Shown here: positions 8,953-17,375 of the stretch, in pieces
How positions within the stretch are numbered: the first letter of the stretch is position 1
Layout of the letters: every line of letters starts with the position of its first letter
Origin: Dyella psychrodurans
Lineage (GTDB): Bacteria; Pseudomonadota; Gammaproteobacteria; Xanthomonadales; Rhodanobacteraceae
Assembly: GCF_003363265.1 (NCBI RefSeq)
Contig: NZ_QRBF01000005.1
Coordinates: forward strand, 124,001 to 188,000
DNA: 64,000 nt
Direction: 5' to 3'
The notes under the pieces: generated by a model
Database searches by the model: none
What the model saw: the letters and a program-made list of their open reading frames with translations, nothing else
Told to the model about the DNA's origin: nothing
Made by a program: the position numbers and the translations under genes

Positions 8953-10077
8953 TCACGCCTGCGGACGCAGGCGGATTCGCCAGTCCTGGCCGACCTGGCG
9001 CTGGTCCAGAACCTGGAGCTGCCAGCGGTCGGCCATGTCCGTGAGCGTAGGCAAACCCAGCAACGGGCGGGCGCTGTCGCCCAGCAGCACCGGTGCCACG
9101 TAGATCAGCAGTTCATCGACCAAGCCTTCCGTGAACAGTGCGCCGCAGAGCATCGGGCCGGCTTCGACATGCACTTCGTTGCAACCTCGCTCGGCCAGCA
9201 ACCTCATGACTGCGTGTAGATAGAGCCCGCCATTCTTTTCGTCAACGACAACCCGCTCGACACGCGCAAAACGTTCATCGGTGGCCGACGCGTTGGCTTC
9301 ATGCAGAAGCAGGGTTTGCACGTGTCCGTCCAGTACGTGACTGCCTGCCGGCGTTCGCAAGTGACGATCGAGAACTACGCGCATCGGCGGCGTAAACGCG
9401 ACAGGCTCGTTTCCTTCCGATGACAATGCCCGAACCGTCAAACGCGGATTGTCTGCGAGCACGGTACCACTCGCACTGAGAATGGCCGAGCTGCGTGCCC
9501 GCCAACGCTGCACATCCGCGCGCGCCGCGTCACCGGTGATCCATACCGACGCGCCGTTGGCCAACGCGGTGCGGCCGTCCAAGCTCATGGCAAGTTTGAC
9601 GCGCACCCACGGACGCTTGCGCTCGATGCGACTGAAGAAACCGATATTGAGTTCGCGGGCTGCATCGCGCATCAACCCGGTCTCGACCTCGATGCCTGCC
9701 GCGCGCAGCTTCGCCACGCCATGGCCATCGACCTGCGGAAACGGGTCTTCGGCTGCAATGACGACGCGTGCTACGCCTGCCGCGACCAACGCATCCGCGC
9801 ATGGCGGCGTGCGACCCCAATGCGCGCATGGTTCCAGGGTGACATAGGCCGTCGCGCCTCTCGCCTGCTCACCCGCCTCGCGCAAGGCAAACACTTCGGC
9901 GTGCGGTTCGCCGGCCCGCTGGTGCCAGCCCTGGCCGAGAACCCGCTCACCGTTGGCTATCACGCAGCCCACGCGCGGATTCGGCTGCGTGGTGTAGAGA
10001 CCGCGCTCGGCCAGGCGCAGAGCTTGCGCCATATGCATATGATCAATGGTACCGAACGTGTCTGGACGTCTACTCAT
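8953..10077 (-). CDS. ribD: Bifunctional diaminohydroxyphosphoribosylaminopyrimidine deaminase / 5-amino-6-(5-phosphoribosylamino)uracil reductase
   Basis: The 374-residue protein carries out two early riboflavin steps. The N-terminal deaminase domain has the zinc site GEPHAEVFAL and PCAHWGRTPPCADAL (the family usually has PCSHHGRTPPC). The C-terminal NADPH-dependent reductase domain has KLAMSLDGRTAL, WITGDAARADVQRWRA, SGTVLADNPRLTVR and the late VEAGPMLCGALF segment. The ATG at 10077 was chosen because family members carry a short N-terminal extension before the MAQALRLAERG helix; the frame continues upstream without a better start. It is divergent from cysK and lies upstream of the FMN riboswitch, so ribD itself is not under that switch. 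Confidence 0.94.
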   Translation of the reverse strand: MSRRPDTFGTIDHMHMAQALRLAERGLYTTQPNPRVGCVIANGERVLGQGWHQRAGEPHAEVFALREAGEQARGATAYVTLEPCAHWGRTPPCADALVAAGVARVVIAAEDPFPQVDGHGVAKLRAAGIEVETGLMRDAARELNIGFFSRIERKRPWVRVKLAMSLDGRTALANGASVWITGDAARADVQRWRARSSAILSASGTVLADNPRLTVRALSSEGNEPVAFTPPMRVVLDRHLRTPAGSHVLDGHVQTLLLHEANASATDERFARVERVVVDEKNGGLYLHAVMRLLAERGCNEVHVEAGPMLCGALFTEGLVDELLIYVAPVLLGDSARPLLGLPTLTDMADRWQLQVLDQRQVGQDWRIRLRPQA

Positions 10078-10174
10078 AAGCTGTGAGTTTGCGCGATCAC
10101 GCACCGTTTGTCGCGTCACGTATGGCAGGAGTACGCTTGCCGGGTTCTTGCCGCTTCCGACCAGGATATAAACC

Positions 10175-11131
10175 ATGATCCACGAAAGCATTCTAGACAC
10201 CATCGGCAACACGCCCATCGTTCGCCTTCATCGCGTCGCGCCAGCCCATGTCACGCTTTATACGAAAGTCGAAGCGTTCAATCCGGGCGGCTCGGTGAAG
10301 GATCGTCTCGCTATTGCGGTGATCCTCGACGCCGAGAAGAAAGGCCTGCTCAAACCCGGCGATACCGTGGTCGAAGCCACATCGGGCAATACAGGCGTGG
10401 CGCTGGCGATGGTCTGCGCCGCGCGCGGTTATCGCTTCGTCGCGACGATGACCGAAACGTTCTCCGTCGAGCGACGCAAGCTGATGCGTGCGTACGGCGC
10501 GAAGGTGATCCTGACGCCAGCCGCCGAGCGCGGCAGCGGCATGGTCAAGCGCGCCGAAGCATTGGCGGAGAAATACGGCTGGTTTCTGCCTAGGCAATTC
10601 CAGAATCCGGCGAATCCCGCCTATCACCGCAACACCACGGCAGCGGAAATCCTGCGCGACTTCGCTGGCCGTCGGCTGGATGCCTTCGTCACCGGCTGGG
10701 GCACTGGCGGCACGCTGACCGGCGTCGGCGAGATGCTCAAGCTCGCACGTCCTGAGGTGAAGATCGTGGTTTCCGAGCCTGCCGGCGCTTCCCTGCTCAA
10801 GGATCAACCGTGGCAACCGCACAAGATCCAGGGCTGGACGCCGGATTTTGTGCCCGAGGTGCTCAATCGCAAGGTGTTCGATCTGGACCTGCCGGTTGAC
10901 GATGTGCTTGCCCGCGACACCTCGCGCCGCCTCGCGAAGGAAGAAGGCATCTTCGTCGGCATTTCCGCTGGCGCCACGGTGGCTGCCGCGCTCAAGTTTG
11001 CGGAAACGGCCGAGAAAGGCAGCGTGATTCTGGCGATGTTGCCGGATACCGGTGAGCGGTATCTGTCCACGTTCTTGCTTGAAGGGGTGGAAGAAGGAAC
11101 GGACGAACCCTGGTTGGAAAGTCTTGGCTGA
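10175..11131 (+). CDS. cysK: Cysteine synthase A (O-acetylserine sulfhydrylase)
   Basis: A PLP enzyme that makes L-cysteine from O-acetyl-L-serine and sulfide in the cytosol. The PLP lysine is Lys42 in FNPGGSVKDR; the TSGNTGVALA loop that binds substrate and the GWGTGGTLTGVG phosphate loop are present, as is SAGATVAAAL. The length, 318 residues, is that of CysK. Motif detail does not exclude the CysM type. It is divergent from ribD with a 97-base shared promoter region, and a family-1 repeat follows the stop. Confidence 0.93.
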   Translation: MIHESILDTIGNTPIVRLHRVAPAHVTLYTKVEAFNPGGSVKDRLAIAVILDAEKKGLLKPGDTVVEATSGNTGVALAMVCAARGYRFVATMTETFSVERRKLMRAYGAKVILTPAAERGSGMVKRAEALAEKYGWFLPRQFQNPANPAYHRNTTAAEILRDFAGRRLDAFVTGWGTGGTLTGVGEMLKLARPEVKIVVSEPAGASLLKDQPWQPHKIQGWTPDFVPEVLNRKVFDLDLPVDDVLARDTSRRLAKEEGIFVGISAGATVAAALKFAETAEKGSVILAMLPDTGERYLSTFLLEGVEEGTDEPWLESLG

Positions 11132-11155
11132 CCGACGAGAGCGCTGATCCCGCCT

Positions 11156-11278
11156 CACCGTCATTCCGGCGCAGGCCGGAATCCAGTATCAATAGGCGTC
11201 CGAAGGACACGAAATCTATTTCGAGTGCTTCGCACGGTTTATTAAGACTGGATTCCGGCCTGCGCCGGAATGACGGTG
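11156..11278. repeat. Palindromic intergenic repeat, family 1, copy C
   Basis: 32-base complementary arms (11156-11187 and 11247-11278) flank a 59-base spacer similar to that of copy A. The element lies between the convergent cysK and nrdR genes and could also serve as a bidirectional transcript end. The shared spacer with copy A shows that whole elements, not only arms, are mobile or duplicated. Confidence 0.85.
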
Positions 11279-11328
11279 AGGGTGTTGAAGCAAATGGGTG
11301 GACGTGACGCAGTCGCTTCGCGCTGCAC

Positions 11329-11862
11329 TCAATTCTTGCGGTGACGCTTCACCGCCGCAGCCGCAGCGGCATCACCCAGCAGCGAAAGCTGCAGATTCTC
11401 CAGCCCGGGAAGATCGCGCTCCAGCTTTTCGATCTCTTCGCGGAACGCATGCACGTCCTCGAACTTGCGATAGACCGAAGCAAAGCGCACGTAGGCGACC
11501 TGATCGAGCTTCTTCAGCTCACGCATCACCAGTTCGCCGACATGACGCGACGGCACTTCGCGCTCGCCGCTCTTGCGCAGGTCGTCGATCACCGCGCGCA
11601 CGGACGCATCCACGTCATGGCTTGCCACCGGACGCTTCTGCAGCGCGCGCTCGAAACTGGTGCGCAGCTTGCGCTCGTCGAAGCTTTCGCGCCGCTCTCC
11701 GCTTTTCACGATCGCGGGCAACTTCAGCTCGGCCGTTTCGAACGTATTGAAGCGTTCGCCGCATTTCGGACACTCGCGACGGCGGCGCACCGTGGCACCG
11801 TCTTCGGCAAGGCGTGAATCGATCACACGGGTGTCTTCATGCTGGCAGAAAGGACAATGCAT
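11329..11862 (-). CDS. nrdR: Transcriptional repressor NrdR
   Basis: NrdR senses ATP/dATP through its ATP-cone and represses ribonucleotide reductase genes. The N-terminal zinc ribbon has Cys3/Cys6 and Cys31/Cys34 (CPFC and CPKC), followed by the conserved [17 protein letters not shown] segment. The ATP-cone covers about residues 47-140 ([15 protein letters not shown]). At 177 residues it is longer than the usual 150-160 because of an Ala/Lys/Arg-rich tail. It follows the amidotransferase gene by three bases and lies in the glyA transcript direction; glyA-nrdR linkage is frequent in gammaproteobacteria. Confidence 0.96.
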   Translation of the reverse strand: MHCPFCQHEDTRVIDSRLAEDGATVRRRRECPKCGERFNTFETAELKLPAIVKSGERRESFDERKLRTSFERALQKRPVASHDVDASVRAVIDDLRKSGEREVPSRHVGELVMRELKKLDQVAYVRFASVYRKFEDVHAFREEIEKLERDLPGLENLQLSLLGDAAAAAAVKRHRKN

Positions 11863-11865
11863 GGG

Positions 11866-12579
11866 TCAGGCGGCTTTCCCTATGCGCATCTCGCTGGCCG
11901 CTTGCAGGAACGCTTCCACAAGCGGCGGACAAACGCCGTTCAACGCGGCGCGTTCGTGCTGGAACAGGGTGGCGATGAAAAACGGATGACCGTCCAGCTC
12001 CAGCGCACGGGCATCATCCTGATCGTCTACGGCGGTAATGCGCAAGTTCCGACCGGCAATCGCCCCGCTGAAACCGCTGCCAAGGCCGTAGCGGCAGTGG
12101 TAGCCCTCCTGGATCGCGTCCTTGCCGTAGATGGCCGCGATGCGCGAGCCGGGCACCAGATGCACCCGGTCCTGCACCTCGACCAGCCCGCACAGGAGCG
12201 GCACGATCACCGGACGGGCGGCATCCGGCGCGGTCTCGGCATGGTCCGCATCGGCCCAGCCGAGCACGTTGCGGGCGTATTCCACCACGGCGTGCTGAAA
12301 GCCGCCGCAGGTGCCAAGGAAAGGGATGCCCCCTTCCCTGGCATGGCGAATGGCGGTGAGCGCGCCGTCCATGCTCCGGTACGGACTGGCCGGCACGCAC
12401 CACAACGCGTCGAAATGGTTCAGGACCTCGCCGTTGCCGACGGTGTCCGTGCCGATCCAGGACACCTCGATGGGTGTCGCAGTCGCCTCTGCGGCCATCG
12501 CAAGCGCCAGCGGGATCGCCCGATGCGCGACGACGCCGTCATCGCGATCGCCGATCAAACCCACGCGCAGCGCCTGCAT
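11866..12579 (-). CDS. CTP-synthase C-terminal-like class I glutamine amidotransferase
   Basis: A 237-residue stand-alone class I glutaminase domain that resembles the C-terminal half of CTP synthase. The nucleophile Cys91 lies in FLGTCGGFQHAVVEYARNVLG, and the partner His/Glu occur in the late HPFFIATLFQHE segment. No synthetase domain is present, so the ammonia acceptor is unknown; it may hydrolyse a gamma-glutamyl compound. The start at 12579 was chosen for its GAGGCGAGAG binding site ten bases after the glyA stop. An ATG at 12597 that overlaps glyA is an alternative. The tight glyA-this gene-nrdR order suggests a link to one-carbon or nucleotide metabolism. Confidence 0.75.
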   Translation of the reverse strand: MQALRVGLIGDRDDGVVAHRAIPLALAMAAEATATPIEVSWIGTDTVGNGEVLNHFDALWCVPASPYRSMDGALTAIRHAREGGIPFLGTCGGFQHAVVEYARNVLGWADADHAETAPDAARPVIVPLLCGLVEVQDRVHLVPGSRIAAIYGKDAIQEGYHCRYGLGSGFSGAIAGRNLRITAVDDQDDARALELDGHPFFIATLFQHERAALNGVCPPLVEAFLQAASEMRIGKAA

Positions 12580-12589
12580 GGCTCTCGCC

Positions 12590-13843
12590 TCAGGCATACA
12601 CCGGGAACTTCTTGCACTGCGCGGCGACCTTCTCGCGTACGGCCTTGATCACCGATTCGTCGGCCGGCGCATCGAGCACGTCGCAGATCCATTGAGTGAG
12701 TTCGATCACGTCGGCTTCCTTGTAGCCGCGCGTGGTCACGGCGGGCGTGCCGACGCGCAGGCCGGAGGTCACGAACGGCGAGCGCGGGTCGTTCGGCACG
12801 GCGTTCTTGTTGACCGTGATGTGCGCCTTGCCGAGCGCGGCTTCCGCATCCTTGCCGGTGACGTCGCGGCCGATCAGGTCGATCAGCATCAGGTGGTTTT
12901 CGGTACCGCCGGAAACGACCTTGTAGCCGCGCTCGATCAGCGTCTTGGCCATCGCCTTGGCGTTCTTCACCACCTGCGCCTGGTAATCCTTGAACGAGGG
13001 CTCCAGCGCTTCCTTGAACGCGACGGCCTTGGCCGCGATCACGTGCATCAGCGGGCCGCCCTGGATGCCGGGGAACACGATGGACTGCAATTTTTTCTCG
13101 ATCTCTTCGCCAGCGTCCTTGGCGATCACGAAACCGCCGCGTGGTCCGCGCAGCGTCTTGTGCGTGGTGGAGGTGACCACGTGCGCATGCGGCAACGGGC
13201 TGGGATAAACACCCGCGGCAATCAGGCCGGCGACGTGCGCCATGTCCACGAAGAGATAGGCACCGACCTTGTCGGCGATGGCGCGGAAACGCGCCCAGTC
13301 CATCACCTGGGAATAGGCGCTGAAACCGGCAACGATCATCTTCGGCTTGTGCTCGAGGGCGAGGCGCTCGACTTCGTCGTAATCGACCAGGCCTTGTTCG
13401 TTCACGCCGTACTGCACGGCATGCATCAACTTGCCGGAGATGTTCACCTTGGCGCCGTGCGTGAGGTGGCCGCCGTGCGCCAGGCTCATGCCGAGGATGG
13501 TGTCGCCCGGATTGAGCAGCGCGAAGTACACCGCCTGGTTGGCCTGCGAACCGGAGTGCGGCTGCACGTTGGCGTAGGTGGCGCCGAACAACTGCTTGAG
13601 GCGCTCGATGGCGAGGCGCTCGGCCACGTCCACATACTCGCAACCGCCGTAGTAGCGCTTGCCGGGATAGCCTTCGGCGTATTTGTTGGTGAGCACCGAA
13701 CCCTGGGCTTCCAGCACGCGCGGACTGGCGTAGTTCTCCGAGGCGATCAGCTCAACGTGGGTTTCCTGGCGTCGGGCTTCGTCGGCAATGGCCTTGGCCA
13801 GTTCATCGTCATAGCCGGCGATGGTGTCAGTCTTCGGGAACAT
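12590..13843 (-). CDS. glyA: Serine hydroxymethyltransferase
   Basis: GlyA is a PLP enzyme that interconverts serine and glycine and loads tetrahydrofolate with a one-carbon unit. At 417 residues it has the family length. Clear motifs: [48 protein letters not shown] and the PLP lysine in [13 protein letters not shown]. The ATG at 13843 follows a GAGG binding site; the frame extends upstream only in poor sequence. A TATTACAAT stretch about 60 bases upstream could be the -10 region. It heads the glyA-amidotransferase-nrdR transcript. Confidence 0.97.
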   Translation of the reverse strand: MFPKTDTIAGYDDELAKAIADEARRQETHVELIASENYASPRVLEAQGSVLTNKYAEGYPGKRYYGGCEYVDVAERLAIERLKQLFGATYANVQPHSGSQANQAVYFALLNPGDTILGMSLAHGGHLTHGAKVNISGKLMHAVQYGVNEQGLVDYDEVERLALEHKPKMIVAGFSAYSQVMDWARFRAIADKVGAYLFVDMAHVAGLIAAGVYPSPLPHAHVVTSTTHKTLRGPRGGFVIAKDAGEEIEKKLQSIVFPGIQGGPLMHVIAAKAVAFKEALEPSFKDYQAQVVKNAKAMAKTLIERGYKVVSGGTENHLMLIDLIGRDVTGKDAEAALGKAHITVNKNAVPNDPRSPFVTSGLRVGTPAVTTRGYKEADVIELTQWICDVLDAPADESVIKAVREKVAAQCKKFPVYA

Positions 13844-14185
13844 TCGAGCCTCTTGGGGTGGCGAGCGGGGTTCAGACGCGAAATTGTAATAGTCGCGGGG
13901 GTTTGCGGCCACCGCGAAATCTGCATAAGCGGACGATGCGGGCTGTCCAAGCCGAAACCGTAACGTATTGAGGCGCATGGAATATCGCCCTGGCTATCCA
14001 TCCCCACATTGCCTGGGATCAGCGAAAGGTCCAACCACTTCTGCTGGGGGGCGGGAGCCGTGCGGCGCACGAAAGCGACGTCAGTATGCTGCTCCACAGT
14101 CCGTGGTGGAAAAGCCTGATTGATCCCGCACGCATCAGCGCCACAGGCTTTTCGGCGGACGGCTACACCAGCTTGTCCGTTGTAG
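13844..14185. other. Intergenic stretch upstream of glyA
   Basis: The glyA-proximal 60 bases contain a plausible promoter. The rest, to about 14185, has only overlapping open frames with no family I recognise and no clear binding site. It borders the low-GC island and may contain gene debris. I see no riboswitch or tRNA here. Confidence 0.4.
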
Positions 14186-14200
14186 GTGTCGCTCCGCAAT

Positions 14201-14371
14201 TCAAGCGCTCTCGATTGCTGCCAACGCTTTCCCCACGACGAGATCGTCTGTCACAACGTGAAGCGGATCGAGGCAGAAGCCGCCAGCCTGGGACGGACGA
14301 TGGATCAATGGCCCGCCGAGATACAAGCCCGGGTCATTCGAGCCTAAAGCGGATTTTTTCGAGTTGCCCAT
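14201..14371 (-). CDS. Possible 56-residue small ORF downstream of the exporter
   Basis: An ATG at 14371 with GGAG nine bases upstream opens a 56-codon frame that starts MGNSKKSALGSNDPGLYLGG and ends in an Ala-rich helix-like tail. It lies 82 bases after the EamA stop on the same strand, so it could be the last gene of the ArgG-like operon. Its GC is nearer to the core genome than to the island. A competing 53-codon frame with a GTG start runs on the opposite strand at 14186-14347 and ends in a charged helix (VKRIEAEAASLG), so the coding strand is uncertain. No family recognised; it may be spurious. Confidence 0.25.
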   Translation of the reverse strand: MGNSKKSALGSNDPGLYLGGPLIHRPSQAGGFCLDPLHVVTDDLVVGKALAAIESA

Positions 14372-14452
14372 GAGGAGATTCTCCGTCTTTGGACAACACT
14401 CATGTTCGGCAGAGGGGGCAAACGACACCAATCGTGAACACCCATCATGCCC

Positions 14453-15436
14453 TTATCTATCGCCTAAACCAGTGTCAGTAAGTGAACTAGGAACTGTTCT
14501 TTTATTCTTTTGAACCATTCTTTTGATCTCTGGCATGGATGACGAACGTCGCAATGCAGCCCATACCGAAGCAGACATAATCAACACGCCGCCCAACCAC
14601 GCTCTGGCGCTCAGAGTTTCGTGAAGCCAGTAGACGGCGAAGAGAGCACCAAAAACGGGCTCCATTCCCATAAGGAGAGAGACCCTGGTGGGAGACGTAC
14701 GCCGGAGCGCGTAATTTTGCGCGAAAAAAGCGAATAGCGTACAAAACACCACAAGGAATCCGGTTGAGGACCAGAAGAGGGGCGCATGAGGAAGTTCTGG
14801 AAGTCCGCCAGGCAACACGGCAATCCCGAGTATCACGCAGCCCAATCCGACGACCCCGGTTTGAACTCCGGTTAACGGAAATGCGGGAATGTCTCGTCCT
14901 CTGGTCAGTTTATTCGTAAACGTCACCATCATGGCCCGTAACACTGCCGCCGCCAGTATCAGGGCATCACCACCGTTCAACGACAGGGTCGCCCCTGAGG
15001 TCAATAACCACGCTCCGACCAGAGAAACACCCGCCGCCACAAAGCCAGCGATGCTCGGGCGAAATCCCAGCACGATCCATTCCACAAAGGGCGTGAACAC
15101 CACACACATGCTGATGAGAAAGGCGGCGTTTGACGCCCGCGTCAGCGACAGACCATACGTTTCGCTGACAAAAATGGATAAGAGAATAAGGCCAAGGGGA
15201 ACCCCAGCTTTCAATACCGCCACTCTCCTGTGCCTTGTCAATCCCCGCCATGCTGGTTGCAAGAGAGCCGACGTGATGCAAAAGCGGACAGCCAAGAAGC
15301 CAAGCACGGGGTAAAACAGCACTGCTGTTTTAGCTAAGCCATAGCTCGCGCCCCACACCAACGCGACTAGGAGGAGCATGACCTCCGCCCACAAATAAGC
15401 ACGACGGCCGTCGAGAATTGCTTCGTTTGTACTCAC
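14453..15436 (-). CDS. EamA/DMT-family exporter of the ArgG-like operon
   Basis: A 327-residue inner-membrane protein with about ten hydrophobic helices in two EamA repeats (first near LLVALVWGASYGLAKTA, second near VLRAMMVTF), a C-terminal MGMEPVFGALFAVYWLHE signature and a charged tail. EamA members such as RhtA export amino acids and other small metabolites. It starts with GTG and overlaps the dioxygenase stop by four bases (GTGA), so it is co-translated. In this operon it most likely exports the product made by the two enzymes; this is inference from context. Base composition is lower in GC than in neighbouring genes. Confidence 0.88.
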   Translation of the reverse strand: MSTNEAILDGRRAYLWAEVMLLLVALVWGASYGLAKTAVLFYPVLGFLAVRFCITSALLQPAWRGLTRHRRVAVLKAGVPLGLILLSIFVSETYGLSLTRASNAAFLISMCVVFTPFVEWIVLGFRPSIAGFVAAGVSLVGAWLLTSGATLSLNGGDALILAAAVLRAMMVTFTNKLTRGRDIPAFPLTGVQTGVVGLGCVILGIAVLPGGLPELPHAPLFWSSTGFLVVFCTLFAFFAQNYALRRTSPTRVSLLMGMEPVFGALFAVYWLHETLSARAWLGGVLIMSASVWAALRRSSSMPEIKRMVQKNKRTVPSSLTDTGLGDR

Positions 15437-16146
15437 GGTGCGAACATCGCAATCAACATGTCGCGATAGCCTTCATCGACTGGGACGAGGCGCGCAATGG
15501 GTTGGACACAGTGCTTCGTTCGCTGATCGTCCAGGAATAGGAAGTCGCCCCCATCCTTCAGCATGACCGAGGCTTCGACCTGTTCACCGTCACTTGAATA
15601 GACGGAGCTTTCGCCGCCGACAATGTTGTGGCGCTTAATCAGAAGCGACAGGACAAAATCGCATCCATCGCGGTGAACGCCTTCGGGTGTTGGCTTGCCA
15701 ACTTCTCCGGCTTTAGCAAAGATCCGGTTCTGGAAGACTTTGACTGTCCATCGCGAGCGTGGCTGCAATGGCGCTAGCACATCGATACAAGAAAGAAGCG
15801 CATCTTGGAATGCCGAATTTTTCTGGATGTCTTCACGAATTGCCCGATACCATCGGTCAATTCCTCCATTTAAAGGATTGTATTCCCGGCTTTGCCGATA
15901 CGGGACATGGGGCAGCACCGTTACCGACCGATCCGTGGAATCGACCTGGAACTCAGAGTAGCGCCGGTATCGGTAGGTTCCGCCATCAGCCATGTATTCG
16001 TCTTGTTTCAGGTCGTTCCAACTATCCGCAAGCAGGTTCCAGGCGGGGGATGTAGTGAAGCCAGTGCCGAATAGGTCTGCTGGACCGCCATGCAAGAATG
16101 CTCTGGATTGCAGAATTTTACTCTGGGAGTTCATGGCGCTAGTCAT
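15433..16146 (-). CDS. 2-oxoglutarate/Fe(II)-dependent dioxygenase (amino-acid hydroxylase type)
   Basis: A 237-residue soluble protein that fits the 2OG-Fe dioxygenase family of bacterial free-amino-acid hydroxylases (the L-isoleucine dioxygenase type, Pfam 2OG-Fe_Oxy_2). The metal triad is readable as His158-Arg-Asp160 in PEGVHRDGCDFVLSLL and His212 in DQRTKHCVQPI, nearly the same numbering as in the isoleucine enzyme as I recall it. The N-terminal RYRRYSEF and GGESSVY segments also fit. The predicted reaction is hydroxylation (or another oxidation) of a free amino acid with 2-oxoglutarate and O2. The substrate cannot be read. Overlaps of four bases on both sides tie it to the ArgG-like enzyme and the exporter. 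Confidence 0.85.
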   Translation of the reverse strand: MTSAMNSQSKILQSRAFLHGGPADLFGTGFTTSPAWNLLADSWNDLKQDEYMADGGTYRYRRYSEFQVDSTDRSVTVLPHVPYRQSREYNPLNGGIDRWYRAIREDIQKNSAFQDALLSCIDVLAPLQPRSRWTVKVFQNRIFAKAGEVGKPTPEGVHRDGCDFVLSLLIKRHNIVGGESSVYSSDGEQVEASVMLKDGGDFLFLDDQRTKHCVQPIARLVPVDEGYRDMLIAMFAP

Positions 16147-17375
16147 GCTGCAACCATCTCCGTCTTGGTGTCGGTGACGACCGGCATGTCGCTAAGGCGG
16201 CGTGCCCCGCGAATGGCTGCGACGGCTTTCTCCCATGTGTCGCGGTCAGTGAGGTAGCGCGCGTTCTTGGCTTGTATCGAGCACACGTCTGCCGCGCCCT
16301 GGCGTAGACGATATTCAACCGTGCCGGAGATTCTCGACGCGGCGCTTGCGATGAAACTTTCGGCCGCGGTTCTCAGTTCGTCGTACCAACGTCCTTCAAT
16401 AGCTTCACGGACCCATAATTGTTCAAGTGAAATTTTCTCGCGCAGCACCTCTGCATTGAGCACGGCGGTCTCCAAATGACGGTACGCATCCATCAGGATG
16501 AAGGCCGCGGGTGCTTCACGAACCTCTAGCACCTTTTCCCCCTTTTCCAAATGCTCAAGTCCCGCGTAGCGGCCGATTTGAAAGCTACCCACTTTGAGAT
16601 TTGTCGCCTCGATCAATTCCACTAATGGCATATCTATCCCATCGATGGCGACCGGCACGCCACGTTCAAAACGGATAGCGAAGTCAGAACTGAAGCGCCG
16701 CGACAAGCTCTCCGCCGTCCAGTCGAATAATCCGTCAGGGACACAAAATGCTTCTGGGTTATCAAGAGACCCGGATTCAAATTCCCGGCACCACAAATTG
16801 GCATCACCGCTAACACCGCGAGCTTGAAAGCTACTCAAGCCGACAGCTTTGAGTCCGGCAATTTTCTCCTCGCGGGTAAGCGCTGAAAACTCATATGGCG
16901 TCCCGTAATAACCAGAGAAACCAAGCTGTTCGATGGAGCCATTCAATCGCCGCAAACTGTTCTGCGACTGATTGGCCGTGTGCACGATTGCTCCGCAACC
17001 AAGCTTCATGGCGAACTCAACGGCATAGCGAGCGATGATCGGACGCGACAGGGACGAGCTGATGGGATACATACCCATATATCGAGCATTGGCTCGAATA
17101 GCCGACAGAACGGCATCGCGTGCGAAGGTTGCGCGACCATCTACTACAATGGAGCGAGCGCCAAACCGATGTGCAAGTTCTTCAAGATCTGACCGATTGA
17201 CACCGCAACCCAGGTCAATGGTTAGGCAAAAAATTTCAGTGCCTGCGCTTCTCGCTAATTCCTTGAGGAGGAATGTGCTGTCTAAGCCACCACTGAATAA
17301 AGTTAATATCCGCGGAACCTGCTGACATACATATGATAGATCATCAAGGCTGCGGATCATGGTTACATTTTGCAT
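16143..17375 (-). CDS. Argininosuccinate-synthase-like ATP-dependent ligase (divergent ArgG paralogue)
   Basis: The 410-residue protein follows the ArgG fold from end to end: PP-loop FSGGLDSTFLL (28-33), then ANARYMGMYPISSSLSRPIIAR, SGDANLWCREFE, FERGVPVAI, EAPAAFILMDAYRHLE, and the C-terminal SGTVEYRLRQG. True ArgG adenylates citrulline and adds aspartate. By my by-eye alignment the citrulline-side residues Tyr103, Ser108, Asn139, Arg143 and Ser189 are kept. The aspartate-contact Thr and Asp of the usual GATGKGNDQVRFE motif are Asn135 and Ser140, a citrulline-site Ser is Glu198, and a Tyr is Arg286. An altered substrate is likely. It is the first gene of a three-gene overlapping operon with lower GC than the flanks. 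The best start is the ATG at 17375; an AGAGG sits 11 bases upstream. Confidence 0.85.
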   Translation of the reverse strand: MQNVTMIRSLDDLSYVCQQVPRILTLFSGGLDSTFLLKELARSAGTEIFCLTIDLGCGVNRSDLEELAHRFGARSIVVDGRATFARDAVLSAIRANARYMGMYPISSSLSRPIIARYAVEFAMKLGCGAIVHTANQSQNSLRRLNGSIEQLGFSGYYGTPYEFSALTREEKIAGLKAVGLSSFQARGVSGDANLWCREFESGSLDNPEAFCVPDGLFDWTAESLSRRFSSDFAIRFERGVPVAIDGIDMPLVELIEATNLKVGSFQIGRYAGLEHLEKGEKVLEVREAPAAFILMDAYRHLETAVLNAEVLREKISLEQLWVREAIEGRWYDELRTAAESFIASAASRISGTVEYRLRQGAADVCSIQAKNARYLTDRDTWEKAVAAIRGARRLSDMPVVTDTKTEMVAA

